From Enterobacteriaceae bacterium 89 (lineage in GTDB: Bacteria; Pseudomonadota; Gammaproteobacteria; Enterobacterales; Enterobacteriaceae): a stretch of 64,000 nt of DNA. The notes beneath the pieces were generated by a model. That model saw only the letters and a list, made by a program, of their open reading frames with translations. It was not told the origin of the DNA and searched no databases. Shown piece by piece: positions 19,266 to 28,912 of this stretch. A program made the position numbers and the translations under genes. Position 1 is the first letter of the stretch. Each line of letters opens with the position of its first letter. The DNA lies in contig RQJH01000003.1 of the NCBI GenBank assembly GCA_014156375.1, forward strand, positions 1,845,799 to 1,909,798. The letters run 5' to 3'.

Positions 19266-20291
19266 TTAATCCCAGCTCAGGATAACCTTACCTGACTGCC
19301 CTGAACGCATGGCGTCAAAGCCTTTCTGGAAGTCATCAATACCGAAGCGGTGTGTGATGATTGGCGACAGATCGAGACCGGACTGAATCAGCGCGGCCAT
19401 CTTGTACCAGGTTTCAAACATCTCGCGGCCATAAATACCCTTGATGAACAGACCCTTGAAGATAACCTTGGTCCAGTCGATAGACATATCTGACGGCGGA
19501 ATACCGAGCATCGCAATACGTCCACCGTGATTCATGGTATCGAGCATCGTGCGGAACGCCGGTGGCGCGCCGGACATTTCCAGGCCTACGTCGAAGCCTT
19601 CGGTCATGCCGAGCTCAGCCATGACGTCCTTCAGATTCTCTTTAGACACGTCAACGGCGCGGGTTACGCCCATTTTACGCGCCAGACCCAGGCGGTATTC
19701 ATTCACGTCAGTAATAACAACGTTACGGGCACCGACGTGTTTGGCGACGGCTGCGGCCATAATGCCGATTGGGCCAGCACCGGACACCAGCACGTCTTCA
19801 CCCACCAGGTCGAACGACAGCGCGGTGTGCACGGCGTTACCAAATGGGTCGAAGATGGACGCCAGGTCGTCAGAGATGTTATCCGGGATTTTGAAGGCGT
19901 TGAACGCCGGGATCACCAGATATTCAGCGAAACAGCCCGGACGGTTAACGCCCACGCCTGTCGTGTTGCGGCACAGATGGGTACGACCCGCACGGCAGTT
20001 ACGGCAGTGACCACAGGTGATATGGCCTTCGCCGGAAACGCGATCGCCAATCTTAAAGCCTTTCACTTCCTGGCCAATGCCAACCACTTCACCCACGTAT
20101 TCATGGCCTACGACCATCGGAACCGGAATGGTTTTCTGCGACCATTCGTCCCAGTTATAGATATGCACATCGGTGCCGCAAATCGCGGTTTTGCGGATCT
20201 TAATCAGCAGGTCGTTATGACCGACTTCCGGCTCCGGCGCGTCGGTCATCCAGATGCCTTCTTCGGCTTTCAGTTTCGATAATGCTTTCAT
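19266..20291 (-). CDS. tdh: L-threonine 3-dehydrogenase
   Basis: A 341-residue zinc medium-chain dehydrogenase that oxidises L-threonine to 2-amino-3-ketobutyrate with NAD. It has the catalytic zinc cysteine in [17 protein letters not shown], the structural zinc cluster [15 protein letters not shown], and the NAD fold [20 protein letters not shown]. Length equals the E. coli enzyme. It follows kbl by 9 bases; together they turn threonine into glycine and acetyl-CoA. In E. coli the pair is Lrp-regulated. Confidence 0.98.
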   Translation of the reverse strand: MKALSKLKAEEGIWMTDAPEPEVGHNDLLIKIRKTAICGTDVHIYNWDEWSQKTIPVPMVVGHEYVGEVVGIGQEVKGFKIGDRVSGEGHITCGHCRNCRAGRTHLCRNTTGVGVNRPGCFAEYLVIPAFNAFKIPDNISDDLASIFDPFGNAVHTALSFDLVGEDVLVSGAGPIGIMAAAVAKHVGARNVVITDVNEYRLGLARKMGVTRAVDVSKENLKDVMAELGMTEGFDVGLEMSGAPPAFRTMLDTMNHGGRIAMLGIPPSDMSIDWTKVIFKGLFIKGIYGREMFETWYKMAALIQSGLDLSPIITHRFGIDDFQKGFDAMRSGQSGKVILSWD

Positions 20292-20300
20292 CTCACATCC

Positions 20301-21497
20301 TCAGGCAATCACGCCCAGTTGCTTACCGATGCGGGTAAACGCGTCCACCGCACGTTCAATTTGCTCAGGGGTATGCGCCGCAGACATCTGAGTGCGGATA
20401 CGCGCCTGGCCTTTTGGTACCACCGGGTAGAAGAAACCGGTGACGTAAATGCCTTCTTTTTGCAGCTCGCGGGCAAAGTCCTGCGCGACGGTGGCTTCAC
20501 CCAGCATCACCGGGATGATGGCATGATCGGCACCGGCCAGCGTAAAGCCCGCTGCACTCATTTTCTCGCGGAACAGGCGCGCGTTAGACCACAGGCGATC
20601 GCGCAGTTCGCTACCTGCCTCAACCATCTCCAGCACTTTGATGGACGCCGCCACAATCGCTGGCGCCAGGGAGTTGGAGAACAGGTACGGACGGGAGCGC
20701 TGACGCAGCCACTCCACCACTTCTTTACGCGCTGCGGTGTAGCCGCCGGAAGCGCCGCCCAGAGCTTTACCCAGCGTACCGGTGATGATGTCGACGCGGC
20801 CCATGACTTCACAGTATTCATGGGAGCCACGGCCATTTTCGCCGACAAAGCCTACCGCGTGGGAATCGTCTACCATCACCAGCGCGTCGTATTTATCCGC
20901 CAAGTCACAAACGCCCTTCAGGTTGGCAATCACGCCATCCATGGAGAACACGCCATCGGTAGCGATCAGGACGTGGCGGGCACCAGCTTCACGGGCTTCT
21001 TTCAGACGCGCTTCCAGTTCCTGCATGTCGTTGTTGGCGTAGCGGAAACGCTTTGCTTTACACAGACGCACGCCATCGATGATAGAAGCATGGTTCAACG
21101 CATCGGAGATGATCGCATCTTCAGCGCCGAGCAGCGTTTCAAACAGGCCGCCGTTGGCGTCGAAGCAGGAGGAATACAGAATGGAGTCTTCCATCCCAAG
21201 GAAATCGGCCAGCTTTTTCTCCAGCACTTTGTGGCTGTCCTGGGTTCCGCAGATGAAACGCACAGAAGCCATGCCGAAGCCGTGGCTGTCCATACCGGCT
21301 TTTGCTGCCGCAATCAGCTCAGGATGGTTTGCCAGACCCAGATAGTTATTGGCGCAGAAGTTGATGACGTGGCTACCATCGCCCACGGTGATATCAGCCT
21401 GCTGAGCAGAAGTAATGATGCGTTCTTCTTTAAACAACCCTTCCGCACGGGCGGTTTCCAGGTCGCTGGTTAACTGTTTGTAAAAATCACCACGCAT
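20301..21497 (-). CDS. kbl: Glycine C-acetyltransferase (2-amino-3-ketobutyrate CoA ligase)
   Basis: A 398-residue PLP enzyme of the alpha-oxoamine synthase family that cleaves 2-amino-3-ketobutyrate with CoA to glycine and acetyl-CoA. Visible motifs are [52 protein letters not shown] and the PLP lysine in [14 protein letters not shown]. First gene of kbl-tdh; a GGAGAG-type ribosome site precedes the ATG. It is divergent from hldD across 215 bases. Confidence 0.98.
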   Translation of the reverse strand: MRGDFYKQLTSDLETARAEGLFKEERIITSAQQADITVGDGSHVINFCANNYLGLANHPELIAAAKAGMDSHGFGMASVRFICGTQDSHKVLEKKLADFLGMEDSILYSSCFDANGGLFETLLGAEDAIISDALNHASIIDGVRLCKAKRFRYANNDMQELEARLKEAREAGARHVLIATDGVFSMDGVIANLKGVCDLADKYDALVMVDDSHAVGFVGENGRGSHEYCEVMGRVDIITGTLGKALGGASGGYTAARKEVVEWLRQRSRPYLFSNSLAPAIVAASIKVLEMVEAGSELRDRLWSNARLFREKMSAAGFTLAGADHAIIPVMLGEATVAQDFARELQKEGIYVTGFFYPVVPKGQARIRTQMSAAHTPEQIERAVDAFTRIGKQLGVIA

Positions 21498-21712
21498 TGC
21501 AACTCTCCAGATTTGGCAAAATTTGGCACATATTACCCAATGCTATAGGTGGATACGAGATGACGCTGCGTCAGGAGCACATTTTTGTAGCATAAATCAC
21601 GTGTACCCCTGCGGCCTGTCGGTGAATGTGAAGACTCCGCTTAGTGGTGGTATGATAAGAACCATTAGCGTCCGGGATAGTCCCGGTCATCCACATTTCA
21701 AAGGTTATCGTT

Positions 21713-22645
21713 ATGATCATCGTTACCGGCGGCGCAGGCTTCATTGGCAGCAACATCATTAAAGCGCTGAATGACAAAGGCATCACCGACATCCTGGTGG
21801 TGGACAACCTGAAAGACGGCACCAAGTTCGTTAACCTGGTGGACCTCAACATTGCCGACTACATGGATAAGGAAGACTTCCTGATCCAGATTATGGCCGG
21901 TGAAGAGATGGGCGAAATCGAAGCCGTCTTCCACGAAGGTGCCTGCTCATCCACCACCGAGTGGGATGGCAAGTACATGATGGACAACAACTATCAGTAC
22001 TCCAAAGAGCTGCTGCATTACTGCCTGGAGCGTGAAATTCCGTTCCTGTATGCCTCTTCCGCAGCCACCTATGGCGGCCGCACCTCTGACTTTATCGAAT
22101 CCCGCGAATACGAAAAGCCGCTGAACGTCTACGGCTACTCCAAATTCCTGTTCGATGAATATGTTCGCCAGATCATGCCAGAAGCAGATTCCCCAATCGT
22201 CGGCTTCCGCTACTTCAACGTGTACGGTCCGCGCGAAGGCCACAAAGGCAGCATGGCGAGCGTTGCTTTCCATCTCAACACTCAGTTGAACAACGGTGAA
22301 AGCCCGAAACTGTTCGAAGGCAGCGATGGCTTCAAGCGTGATTTCGTCTATGTGGGCGATGTGGCGGCGGTAAACCTGTGGTTCTGGGAAAACGGCGTAT
22401 CCGGGATCTTCAACCTGGGTACCGGTCGTGCAGAGTCTTTCCAGGCCGTAGCGGACGCTGCGCTGGCATATCACCAGAAGGGCAGCCTTGAGTACATTCC
22501 ATTCCCGGAAAAACTGAAAGGCCGCTATCAGGCATTCACGCAGGCGGACCTGACCAATCTGCGCGCTGCGGGTTACGACAAGCCGTTTAAAACCGTCGCC
22601 GAAGGCGTAGCGGAATACATGGCCTGGCTAAACCGCGACGCATAA
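21713..22645 (+). CDS. hldD: ADP-L-glycero-D-manno-heptose 6-epimerase
   Basis: A 310-residue short-chain dehydrogenase/epimerase (also rfaD, gmhD) that makes ADP-L-glycero-D-manno-heptose, the donor for the LPS inner core. The NADP fold is [19 protein letters not shown]; the catalytic region shows [10 protein letters not shown] and [12 protein letters not shown] (Tyr-x-x-x-Lys). Length equals E. coli. It opens the waa locus and is followed 10 bases later by waaF, whose product uses its product. Confidence 0.98.
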   Translation: MIIVTGGAGFIGSNIIKALNDKGITDILVVDNLKDGTKFVNLVDLNIADYMDKEDFLIQIMAGEEMGEIEAVFHEGACSSTTEWDGKYMMDNNYQYSKELLHYCLEREIPFLYASSAATYGGRTSDFIESREYEKPLNVYGYSKFLFDEYVRQIMPEADSPIVGFRYFNVYGPREGHKGSMASVAFHLNTQLNNGESPKLFEGSDGFKRDFVYVGDVAAVNLWFWENGVSGIFNLGTGRAESFQAVADAALAYHQKGSLEYIPFPEKLKGRYQAFTQADLTNLRAAGYDKPFKTVAEGVAEYMAWLNRDA

Positions 22646-22655
22646 GAAACGACGA

Positions 22656-23702
22656 ATGAAAATACTGGTGATCGGCCCATCATGGGTGGGCGACATGATG
22701 ATGTCGCAAAGTCTCTATCGCACGCTCAAGGCGCGCTATCCCCAGGCGATCATTGATGTGATGGCACCCGCGTGGTGCCGTCCTCTTTTATCGCGTATGC
22801 CAGAAGTGAATGAAGCCATTGCCATGCCTTTGGGCCACGGTAAGCTGGAAATCGGCGAGCGCCGCCGGCTCGGTCATAGCCTGCGCGAGCGTCGTTACGA
22901 TCGTGCTTATGTTCTGCCGAACTCTTTCAAATCTGCGCTGGTACCATTTTTTGCGGGGATCCCGCAGCGAACCGGCTGGCGTGGAGAAATGCGTTATGGC
23001 CTGCTGAACGACGCCCGCGTGCTGGACAAAGCCGCCTGGCCGCTGATGGTTGAGCGCTATGTGGCGCTGGCATATGACAAAGGCGTGATGCGTTCAGCAA
23101 AAGACCTGCCGCAGCCGCTGCTGTGGCCGCAGCTTCAGGTCAACGAGGGTGAAAAATCTCAGGCCTGTAGCGCGTTTTCGCTCTCCTCTGAGCGCCAGAT
23201 GATTGGTTTCTGCCCAGGCGCCGAGTTCGGCCCGGCCAAGCGCTGGCCGCACTACCATTACGCCGAACTGGCAAAACAGCTGATCGACGAAGGCTATCAG
23301 GTGGTGTTGTTTGGTTCGGCAAAAGACAATGAAGCCGGAAATGAAATCCTCGCTACGCTAAGCCAGGAACAGCAGGCCTGGTGTCGCAACCTCGCCGGGG
23401 AAACGCAACTGGAACAGGCCGTGGTGCTGCTTGCCGCCTGTAAAGCCGTCGTCACCAACGATTCAGGGTTGATGCACGTTGCCGCGGCGCTGAACCGCCC
23501 ACTGGTGGCGCTGTATGGCCCAAGCAGCCCGGATTTCACGCCACCGCTGTCGAACAAAGCCAAAGTCATCCGACTGATCACCGGCTACCATAAGGTGCGT
23601 AAAGGCGATGCCGACGAAGGTTATCATCAGAGCCTGATCGACATCACCCCGGCCCGCGTGCTGGAAGAGCTCAATCAGTTGCTGCTGAGCGAGGACGCAT
23701 AA
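22656..23702 (+). CDS. waaF: ADP-heptose:LPS heptosyltransferase II
   Basis: A 348-residue GT9 enzyme (rfaF) that adds the second heptose to the LPS inner core at the inner-membrane cytoplasmic face. It starts MKILVIGPSWVGDMMMSQSL as in E. coli, with the donor-site stretch GFCPGAEFGPAKRWP and VVTNDSGLMHVAAALNRPLVALYGPSSP near the C terminus. The following gene waaC begins 3 bases after its stop. Confidence 0.98.
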   Translation: MKILVIGPSWVGDMMMSQSLYRTLKARYPQAIIDVMAPAWCRPLLSRMPEVNEAIAMPLGHGKLEIGERRRLGHSLRERRYDRAYVLPNSFKSALVPFFAGIPQRTGWRGEMRYGLLNDARVLDKAAWPLMVERYVALAYDKGVMRSAKDLPQPLLWPQLQVNEGEKSQACSAFSLSSERQMIGFCPGAEFGPAKRWPHYHYAELAKQLIDEGYQVVLFGSAKDNEAGNEILATLSQEQQAWCRNLAGETQLEQAVVLLAACKAVVTNDSGLMHVAAALNRPLVALYGPSSPDFTPPLSNKAKVIRLITGYHKVRKGDADEGYHQSLIDITPARVLEELNQLLLSEDA

Positions 23703-23705
23703 CGG

Positions 23706-24677
23706 ATGCGCGTGCTGATCGTAAAAACCTCCTCCATGGGTGATGTATTGCATACCCTTCCTGCTCTGACAGACGCAGCGCGAGCCATTCCAGGCATCCG
23801 CTTCGACTGGGCAGTTGAAGAGGGTTTCGCCCAGATCCCAACCTGGCACGAAAGCGTGGATAACGTCTTCCCGGTAGCCATTCGCCGCTGGCGCAAAGCC
23901 TGGTTTTCCGCGCCGATAAAAGCTGAACGTCAGGCGTTTCGCCAGAAAATCCAGGCTCTGAAATACGACGCCATTATCGATGCGCAGGGTCTGATCAAAA
24001 GTGCCGCGCTGGTGACACGTCTGGCGCGTGGCACAAAACACGGTATGGACTGGAGCAGCGCGCGCGAGCCGCTCGCCAGCCTGTTCTACAATCGCCGTCA
24101 CCACATCGCAAAACAACAGCATGCGGTGGAACGCACCCGCGAGCTGTTTGCCAAAAGCCTCAGCTATACAAAGCCAGAGGTGCAGGGCGATTACGCCATT
24201 GCGCAGCATTTCCTGAGCGCCAGCGGTGAAGCTGCAGAGCCGTATCTGGTCTTTTTGCATGCCACGACTCGGGATGATAAGCACTGGCCGGAAGCGCGTT
24301 GGCGTGAACTGCTGGCGCTTCTCCAGGGCAGTGGTCTGAAGGTTAAGCTTCCCTGGGGTGCAGCACACGAAGAAGCCCGTGCAAAAAGGTTGGCTGAACA
24401 CTATGATTTTGTTGAAGTGTTACCACGAATGAGCCTCGAAAAAGTCGCTCAGATATTGGCGAACGCACGGGCGGTGGTCTCGGTTGATACAGGATTGAGC
24501 CACCTTACCGCTGCGCTGGATAAACCTAATTTCACGATCTATGGCCCAACCGATCCGGGCCTGATTGGCGGATATGGACAAAATCAGCATACGGTGCGTC
24601 CAAAGAACAGCCTGAGCACCAACGATATTGCAGCATCTCAAATTATGGACTTATTGCACTCGCAGAGATTGATTTGA
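23706..24677 (+). CDS. waaC: ADP-heptose:LPS heptosyltransferase I
   Basis: A 323-residue GT9 enzyme (rfaC) that adds the first heptose to Kdo2-lipid A. It starts MRVLIVKTSSMGDVLHTLPA, with FLHATTRDDKHWPEARW and the C-terminal donor motif VVSVDTGLSHLTAALDKPNF then IYGPTDPGLIGGYG. Acts before WaaF. The stop TGA overlaps the next gene's ATG by one base. Confidence 0.98.
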   Translation: MRVLIVKTSSMGDVLHTLPALTDAARAIPGIRFDWAVEEGFAQIPTWHESVDNVFPVAIRRWRKAWFSAPIKAERQAFRQKIQALKYDAIIDAQGLIKSAALVTRLARGTKHGMDWSSAREPLASLFYNRRHHIAKQQHAVERTRELFAKSLSYTKPEVQGDYAIAQHFLSASGEAAEPYLVFLHATTRDDKHWPEARWRELLALLQGSGLKVKLPWGAAHEEARAKRLAEHYDFVEVLPRMSLEKVAQILANARAVVSVDTGLSHLTAALDKPNFTIYGPTDPGLIGGYGQNQHTVRPKNSLSTNDIAASQIMDLLHSQRLI

Positions 24678-25585
24678 TGGGATCATTATTTAAGCAACTA
24701 TATCGATATTCGCACCCACGCAGTTTTCGCCATAATGAAAATCTTTGGCCGTATACCAGGATTACTCGTGCAGAAAGCGGCGAAGTTTGTACGTTGCAAT
24801 ACAAAGGAAAAGACGTTCCGCTGGTCGATCTTAGTGCATTACGAAACAGCCAGCACGGCGAGGTACTGTTGACTGCGACCGGTCCCTCGACGCGGAAAAT
24901 TGATTTCACTCTTCTGCCGAAAACCGTCCCGGTGATGGGCGTCAATGGTGCATGGTTCCTCTCAGACCGACTGAACTTCACGTTCTATACCATTATTGAT
25001 ATGGAGTTTTTCGATAAAAAGCCTGACATTATTCGCGCCATTATCAGCCAACCCAACATTCTGTTTTTTACGACCATGCACGGTATTGCCAAGATTATGG
25101 ATCGCCATGCTGCAGATCTCCGGTGTCGGCTCGCACTTATTGAAGATGGTTGTTACAAAATTTACCAACCTAATGTGCCGAATGAGGCAAAATTAGCGGC
25201 CTACCGGCACATTGAGGCCATCCATTTTCATGCCCAACACAAAGATATCTGCTTTAGTACCGACATCCGTCACGGCATTTTTGATGCAGGAACCGTAGTC
25301 TACTGGTCCCTGCAAATCCTTGCCTGGCTTGGCTTTGATACAATTTTGATTAGCGGCCTGGATATGAACAACTTCCACCAGCCTCGGTTCTACGAAACTC
25401 AGCAGGATAAGCTCCCCTCCTACCTTGAAAAGAAAGTGGATAGCTTGGTTATGCCTTCGTTCCTACATGCATCTGATGTTCTGAAGCAACACCACATTAG
25501 AATCATTAATTTGTCTCAGGAAAGCTCTGTACCAGAAACAATTTTCGAAAAGGTTCCGTTTGATGCATATTTCAAAAATAAGTGA
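24677..25585 (+). CDS. WaaZ-like LPS core biosynthesis protein
   Basis: A 302-residue protein distantly like WaaZ (RfaZ), which adds a third Kdo in some E. coli and Salmonella cores. Shared features are the order and spacing of LLTATGPSTRKID with PVMGVNGAWFLSD, the FYTIIDMEFFDKKPD segment, ILISGLDMNNFHQPRFYETQ and a C-terminal ASDVLKQHHIRIINLSQES. No signal peptide or membrane segment is seen. Base composition drops relative to waaC. It lies between waaC and waaL and overlaps both, so it is probably translated with them. Kdo transfer is inferred from weak similarity only. Confidence 0.7.
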   Translation: MGSLFKQLYRYSHPRSFRHNENLWPYTRITRAESGEVCTLQYKGKDVPLVDLSALRNSQHGEVLLTATGPSTRKIDFTLLPKTVPVMGVNGAWFLSDRLNFTFYTIIDMEFFDKKPDIIRAIISQPNILFFTTMHGIAKIMDRHAADLRCRLALIEDGCYKIYQPNVPNEAKLAAYRHIEAIHFHAQHKDICFSTDIRHGIFDAGTVVYWSLQILAWLGFDTILISGLDMNNFHQPRFYETQQDKLPSYLEKKVDSLVMPSFLHASDVLKQHHIRIINLSQESSVPETIFEKVPFDAYFKNK

Positions 25586-26732
25586 TACCGCTCAGCAAAG
25601 CTATCGTATTGTCTTTCCTCTTTTTTTATTTTTTAGTTCTATTTTTTGCATGTCGACAAGAGCAAACAACCTTTTCCATCTGTCACTTCTGCTCCTGATC
25701 GTTTCACTCTTTAACAAAGATAACCGCCAGATTCTTATCGGCCACCTCCGTCAGTACGCAGCAACATACTCGTTATTGATTGTGTTCTTTATTTACTATG
25801 CGTTAAGTAATCTTTGGGGCAACCCGGAACGAAGTATCAGTTCACCGTTGACACACGGTACCTATATCACCTTTTATCTTCTGCTGTTGCCCCTCATGCT
25901 TAACAGGCCAGAAACCCGACGACTGACATTAATGAGCATTGTCGCCGGCCTAACCGTGCTGTCTATCTGGACGTTAATCACCGAACACGAGTTAATTCTA
26001 ACAATCCGCCAGACATCGGATGCTTACCCGGGACCCAGCAATGTTATTGATATTGCAGGCTATTGTGGCATCGGCATTTTAATCAGCGGTATGCTGATGA
26101 AAGAAAAATATAGCCCTTTGCTGCTCTTGCCGATGGTTATTCTGGCCGTCATGATGCTGTTTACACAAAGCCGTGGACCCGTTATCGCGCTGTTTTTATC
26201 TGCCTGCTGCCTGCTGCATCGACATTCCTTTAAGCCACGCAATATCATAATCACGGCGGTCCTGCTGATTGTAATTGCCGCTGTGCTCTTCTTCTCACAC
26301 GTGGGTGAAATGCTGCTTTCACGCTTTGAAGTACTCGACGGGCAAAGTGGACTTCGCATTAGTATCTGGGATCATACGCTCGCGGAAACGGCTAAAAACC
26401 CATGGTTCGGCCATGGTTTTAATTACGGTCTGGACTTCATTAACTACAGCGGTGAGCATATCACCACCACACACAGCGTTTATCTTGGGGCACTACTGAA
26501 AGGGGGAATTATTGGTTTTGTCCTGCTGATGGCGATTGTTATCGGCGGCCTTTTTCGAGCCTGGAACAAACGTGAGAGCGATAACCACTATTCTCTGGCT
26601 ATCTTTGTCTATGCGCTGATCTTCATGTCTTCACAAGGCATGTTCCTCATCAGCAACCCAAGAGAAACGTGGATTCTGTTCTGGTTTCCTCTCGGCCTGA
26701 CCCTAAGCCACCGCCTGACTAAAAAGCAGTAA
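25563..26732 (+). CDS. waaL: O-antigen ligase WaaL
   Basis: A 389-residue inner-membrane protein with about 11-12 hydrophobic segments, which joins O-antigen from its lipid carrier to the completed core on the periplasmic side. WaaL sequences are poorly conserved; the signature features here are the FTQSRGPVIALFLSACCLL arginine motif, a large loop with LRISIWDHTLAETAKNPWFGHG, and HITTTHSVYLGALLKGGIIG with the conserved periplasmic-loop histidine. The ATG at 25563 lies inside the previous gene (23-base overlap). A TTG immediately before it is less likely. AT-rich compared with flanking genes. Confidence 0.88.
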   Translation: MHISKISDTAQQSYRIVFPLFLFFSSIFCMSTRANNLFHLSLLLLIVSLFNKDNRQILIGHLRQYAATYSLLIVFFIYYALSNLWGNPERSISSPLTHGTYITFYLLLLPLMLNRPETRRLTLMSIVAGLTVLSIWTLITEHELILTIRQTSDAYPGPSNVIDIAGYCGIGILISGMLMKEKYSPLLLLPMVILAVMMLFTQSRGPVIALFLSACCLLHRHSFKPRNIIITAVLLIVIAAVLFFSHVGEMLLSRFEVLDGQSGLRISIWDHTLAETAKNPWFGHGFNYGLDFINYSGEHITTTHSVYLGALLKGGIIGFVLLMAIVIGGLFRAWNKRESDNHYSLAIFVYALIFMSSQGMFLISNPRETWILFWFPLGLTLSHRLTKKQ

Positions 26733-26738
26733 CCGCTT

Positions 26739-26760
26739 GGCCCGGGACGTTAACCGGGCC
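26739..26760. terminator. Bidirectional terminator between waaL and the deacetylase gene
   Basis: GGCCCGG and CCGGGCC form a 7-base-pair stem with an 8-base loop, 7 bases after the waaL stop and 11 bases from the end of the oppositely directed gene. The T-run on the right side is weak (ATCTTTCAT). Confidence 0.6.
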
Positions 26761-26770
26761 ATCTTTCATC

Positions 26771-27724
26771 CTATCGCTTCGTTTGAGAGTACTCCGATAA
26801 CGTCATCCCTTTAACCTGCGGAGCCAGCCAGCTAAAGAATGCCTCGAGATCGGCATACAGCGTTTCAATATCCTGTGCATTCTTAAACGTCGGGCTGCCG
26901 CCTGGCATATATTCGGATGAATGCAGCATGTACTCCACGTAATCATTACCCTGCGCCAGCGTCTGCTGCACCACTTTTTTCATGGTCTCAACGTTACCGC
27001 CCATGGGGCGAAGCCAATGAACAGAAGGGGAACGGACCTTCCCGCGCAGACGATCATATCCCTGCTTAACGCTATTCATCCATGCCGAATGCTTATACTG
27101 AATACTCATCGGCACTTCCAACAGTGACGAGTCCCCTTCACGGCGAATATCGTTCTCATCGAGAAAATAGGCGTGCTGAGGGAAATCGCGATAGTCTGTG
27201 CCACCCTCACCATGCGGGGCACCTTTCGCCGTCTTCCAGTTCACTCGCGGCGTCACCGAGCAATCGACCTGGTAGCCATATTCTACCAGCAGGCGCGCAT
27301 AGCGCTCATCGAATGCCCAGCGCCCCGCACGATGGCTGACCATTTTCGTCTGGAAAGTATCTTCCAGCAGATGCGTCATATACTCCACTTTCTCACGCAT
27401 TATCGCATCAGAGTACTCAACCAGATAAGGCTTATAGCGCCAATCGTCATCGGTTAACGGCGTCGTTGGTGGACTATTCCAGGCGTGCAGATGCATACCA
27501 ACTTCTCCAGTTCCCCGGGCAATGACGTCACGCGCAAACTCGATAAAAAACGGATCGACCGCCATCTCATAGTTGGTGAGATAGACAGGTTTAAAATCAT
27601 ACTTTTCGCAAAGTTCCTGAAAACGCGGGAGAAAACGCGCATTTTCGGTGGTTATGCTGTCATGCTTTTGCCAGAGGTTATCGCCCTCTGTATCAATCGT
27701 GATGAGAAATGCGGGATTGTGCAC
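26771..27724 (-). CDS. Polysaccharide deacetylase, WabN-like
   Basis: A 317-residue carbohydrate esterase 4-type protein. It has the first metal aspartate in FLITIDTEGDNLWQ, a GEVGMHLHAWNSPP metal-histidine motif at about residues 92-105, MVSHRAGRWAFDERYARLLVEYGY, and a late YMLHSSEYMPGG motif. In Klebsiella cores WabN removes the acetyl group from the GlcNAc added by WabH; the same locus here has wabH, so this role is likely. The gene is the only one in the core locus on the minus strand, between waaL and waaQ, and so has its own promoter near 27725-27800. Confidence 0.78.
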   Translation of the reverse strand: MHNPAFLITIDTEGDNLWQKHDSITTENARFLPRFQELCEKYDFKPVYLTNYEMAVDPFFIEFARDVIARGTGEVGMHLHAWNSPPTTPLTDDDWRYKPYLVEYSDAIMREKVEYMTHLLEDTFQTKMVSHRAGRWAFDERYARLLVEYGYQVDCSVTPRVNWKTAKGAPHGEGGTDYRDFPQHAYFLDENDIRREGDSSLLEVPMSIQYKHSAWMNSVKQGYDRLRGKVRSPSVHWLRPMGGNVETMKKVVQQTLAQGNDYVEYMLHSSEYMPGGSPTFKNAQDIETLYADLEAFFSWLAPQVKGMTLSEYSQTKR

Positions 27725-27835
27725 GGAAACGCCCTTAAACCTTAGGAATCAAGCTATGGTAGAGTAATACATTACTTCTCTCAATCAGTCTAATCCCCTA
27801 GAATCAGACTCCTGACATTGGACGAAGAACTGAGT

Positions 27836-28912
27836 ATGACGCCTGAAACCCGCTCATCCGGCCGCGTAACCCCGTCGCGAATACTGATCATAAAGCTCCG
27901 CCATCATGGCGATATGCTCTTAGTCACCCCGCTGATTTCGGTGCTAAAAAAGCAATATCCTGAAGCCAGCATCGATGTGCTGCTCTATGAAGAAACGCGC
28001 GATATTCTCGCCGCCAACCCAGAGATTCACCAGATTTACGGAATCGACAGAAAGTGGAAAAAACAGGGCAAACGCTACCAGCTAAAGATGGAATTCCAGT
28101 TGATCCGTACAATGCGTCAACAGCGTTATGACATGGTTCTCAACCTTGCCGATCAGTGGCCTGCCGCGATTATCACGAAGCTTACCGGTGCCCCTGTCCG
28201 CCTTGGTTTTGACTTCCCAAAACGTCGCCACCCGGTCTGGCGTTTCTGCCATACGGATCTGGCGTCCACTCAACAGCATAATAAACTGCATACCGTACAG
28301 CAGAATCTCTCTATTCTGGCGCCGCTAGGGTTAATCATCGATTCCGCACCGGCGAAAATGGGTTATAGCGTCGAGGATTGGGATACCAGCCGTACGCTTT
28401 TGCCAGCAGGTTTCCAGGATAACTACATTGTTATCCAGCCGACTTCACGCTGGTTCTTCAAGTGTTGGCGAGAAGAGCGTATGAGTGCGTTAATTAACGA
28501 CCTTTCCGCGTCGGGCTACGCCGTTGTTCTTACCTCAGGTCCCGATGTCAAAGAACGGCAGATGGTAGATAATATCATCGCCGGTTGCCCTGACGCCCGC
28601 CTGCACTCTCTTGCTGGCCAACTTACCCTGCGTCAGTTGGCTGCGGTTATCGACCACGCTCGCCTGTTCATCGGCGTGGACTCCGTCCCTATGCATATGG
28701 CAGCCGCGCTTGGCACACCGCTTGTCGCCCTGTTTGGCCCGTCAAAGCTGACCTTCTGGAGTCCTTGGCAGGCCAACGGCAAAGTCATCTGGGCCGGTGA
28801 CTTTGGCGAACTGCCCGATCCAGACGACATCAATACCAACACCAACGAACGCTACCTTGATTTAATTCCTACCGATGCTGTCATTACCGCAGCAAAAAAG
28901 GCACTGGCATGA
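27836..28912 (+). CDS. waaQ: LPS core heptosyltransferase III
   Basis: A 358-residue GT9 enzyme adding the branch heptose (HepIII) to HepII of the inner core. It has ILIIKLRHHGDMLLVTPLIS near the N terminus, VLLYEETRDILAANPEI, VVIQPTSRWFFKCW-like YIVIQPTSRWFFKCWRE, and LFIGVDSVPMHMAAALGTPL. These match WaaQ more than WaaC or WaaF. An upstream TTG (27818) is in frame, but the ATG at 27836 fits homologues better. First gene of a rightward run with ATGA overlap to wabG. Confidence 0.92.
   Translation: MTPETRSSGRVTPSRILIIKLRHHGDMLLVTPLISVLKKQYPEASIDVLLYEETRDILAANPEIHQIYGIDRKWKKQGKRYQLKMEFQLIRTMRQQRYDMVLNLADQWPAAIITKLTGAPVRLGFDFPKRRHPVWRFCHTDLASTQQHNKLHTVQQNLSILAPLGLIIDSAPAKMGYSVEDWDTSRTLLPAGFQDNYIVIQPTSRWFFKCWREERMSALINDLSASGYAVVLTSGPDVKERQMVDNIIAGCPDARLHSLAGQLTLRQLAAVIDHARLFIGVDSVPMHMAAALGTPLVALFGPSKLTFWSPWQANGKVIWAGDFGELPDPDDINTNTNERYLDLIPTDAVITAAKKALA

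Noticed and set aside
20319-21473. 384-residue open frame on the plus strand opposite kbl
   Set aside because: A shadow of kbl with no family features; similar shadows lie opposite tdh, rph, waaC and gpsA.
27725-27835. Possible ops/JUMPstart element (RfaH site) upstream of waaQ
   Set aside because: Only a GGTAG core (in ATGGTAGAGT) is present, without the full GGCGGTAGCGT or the surrounding JUMPstart sequence.
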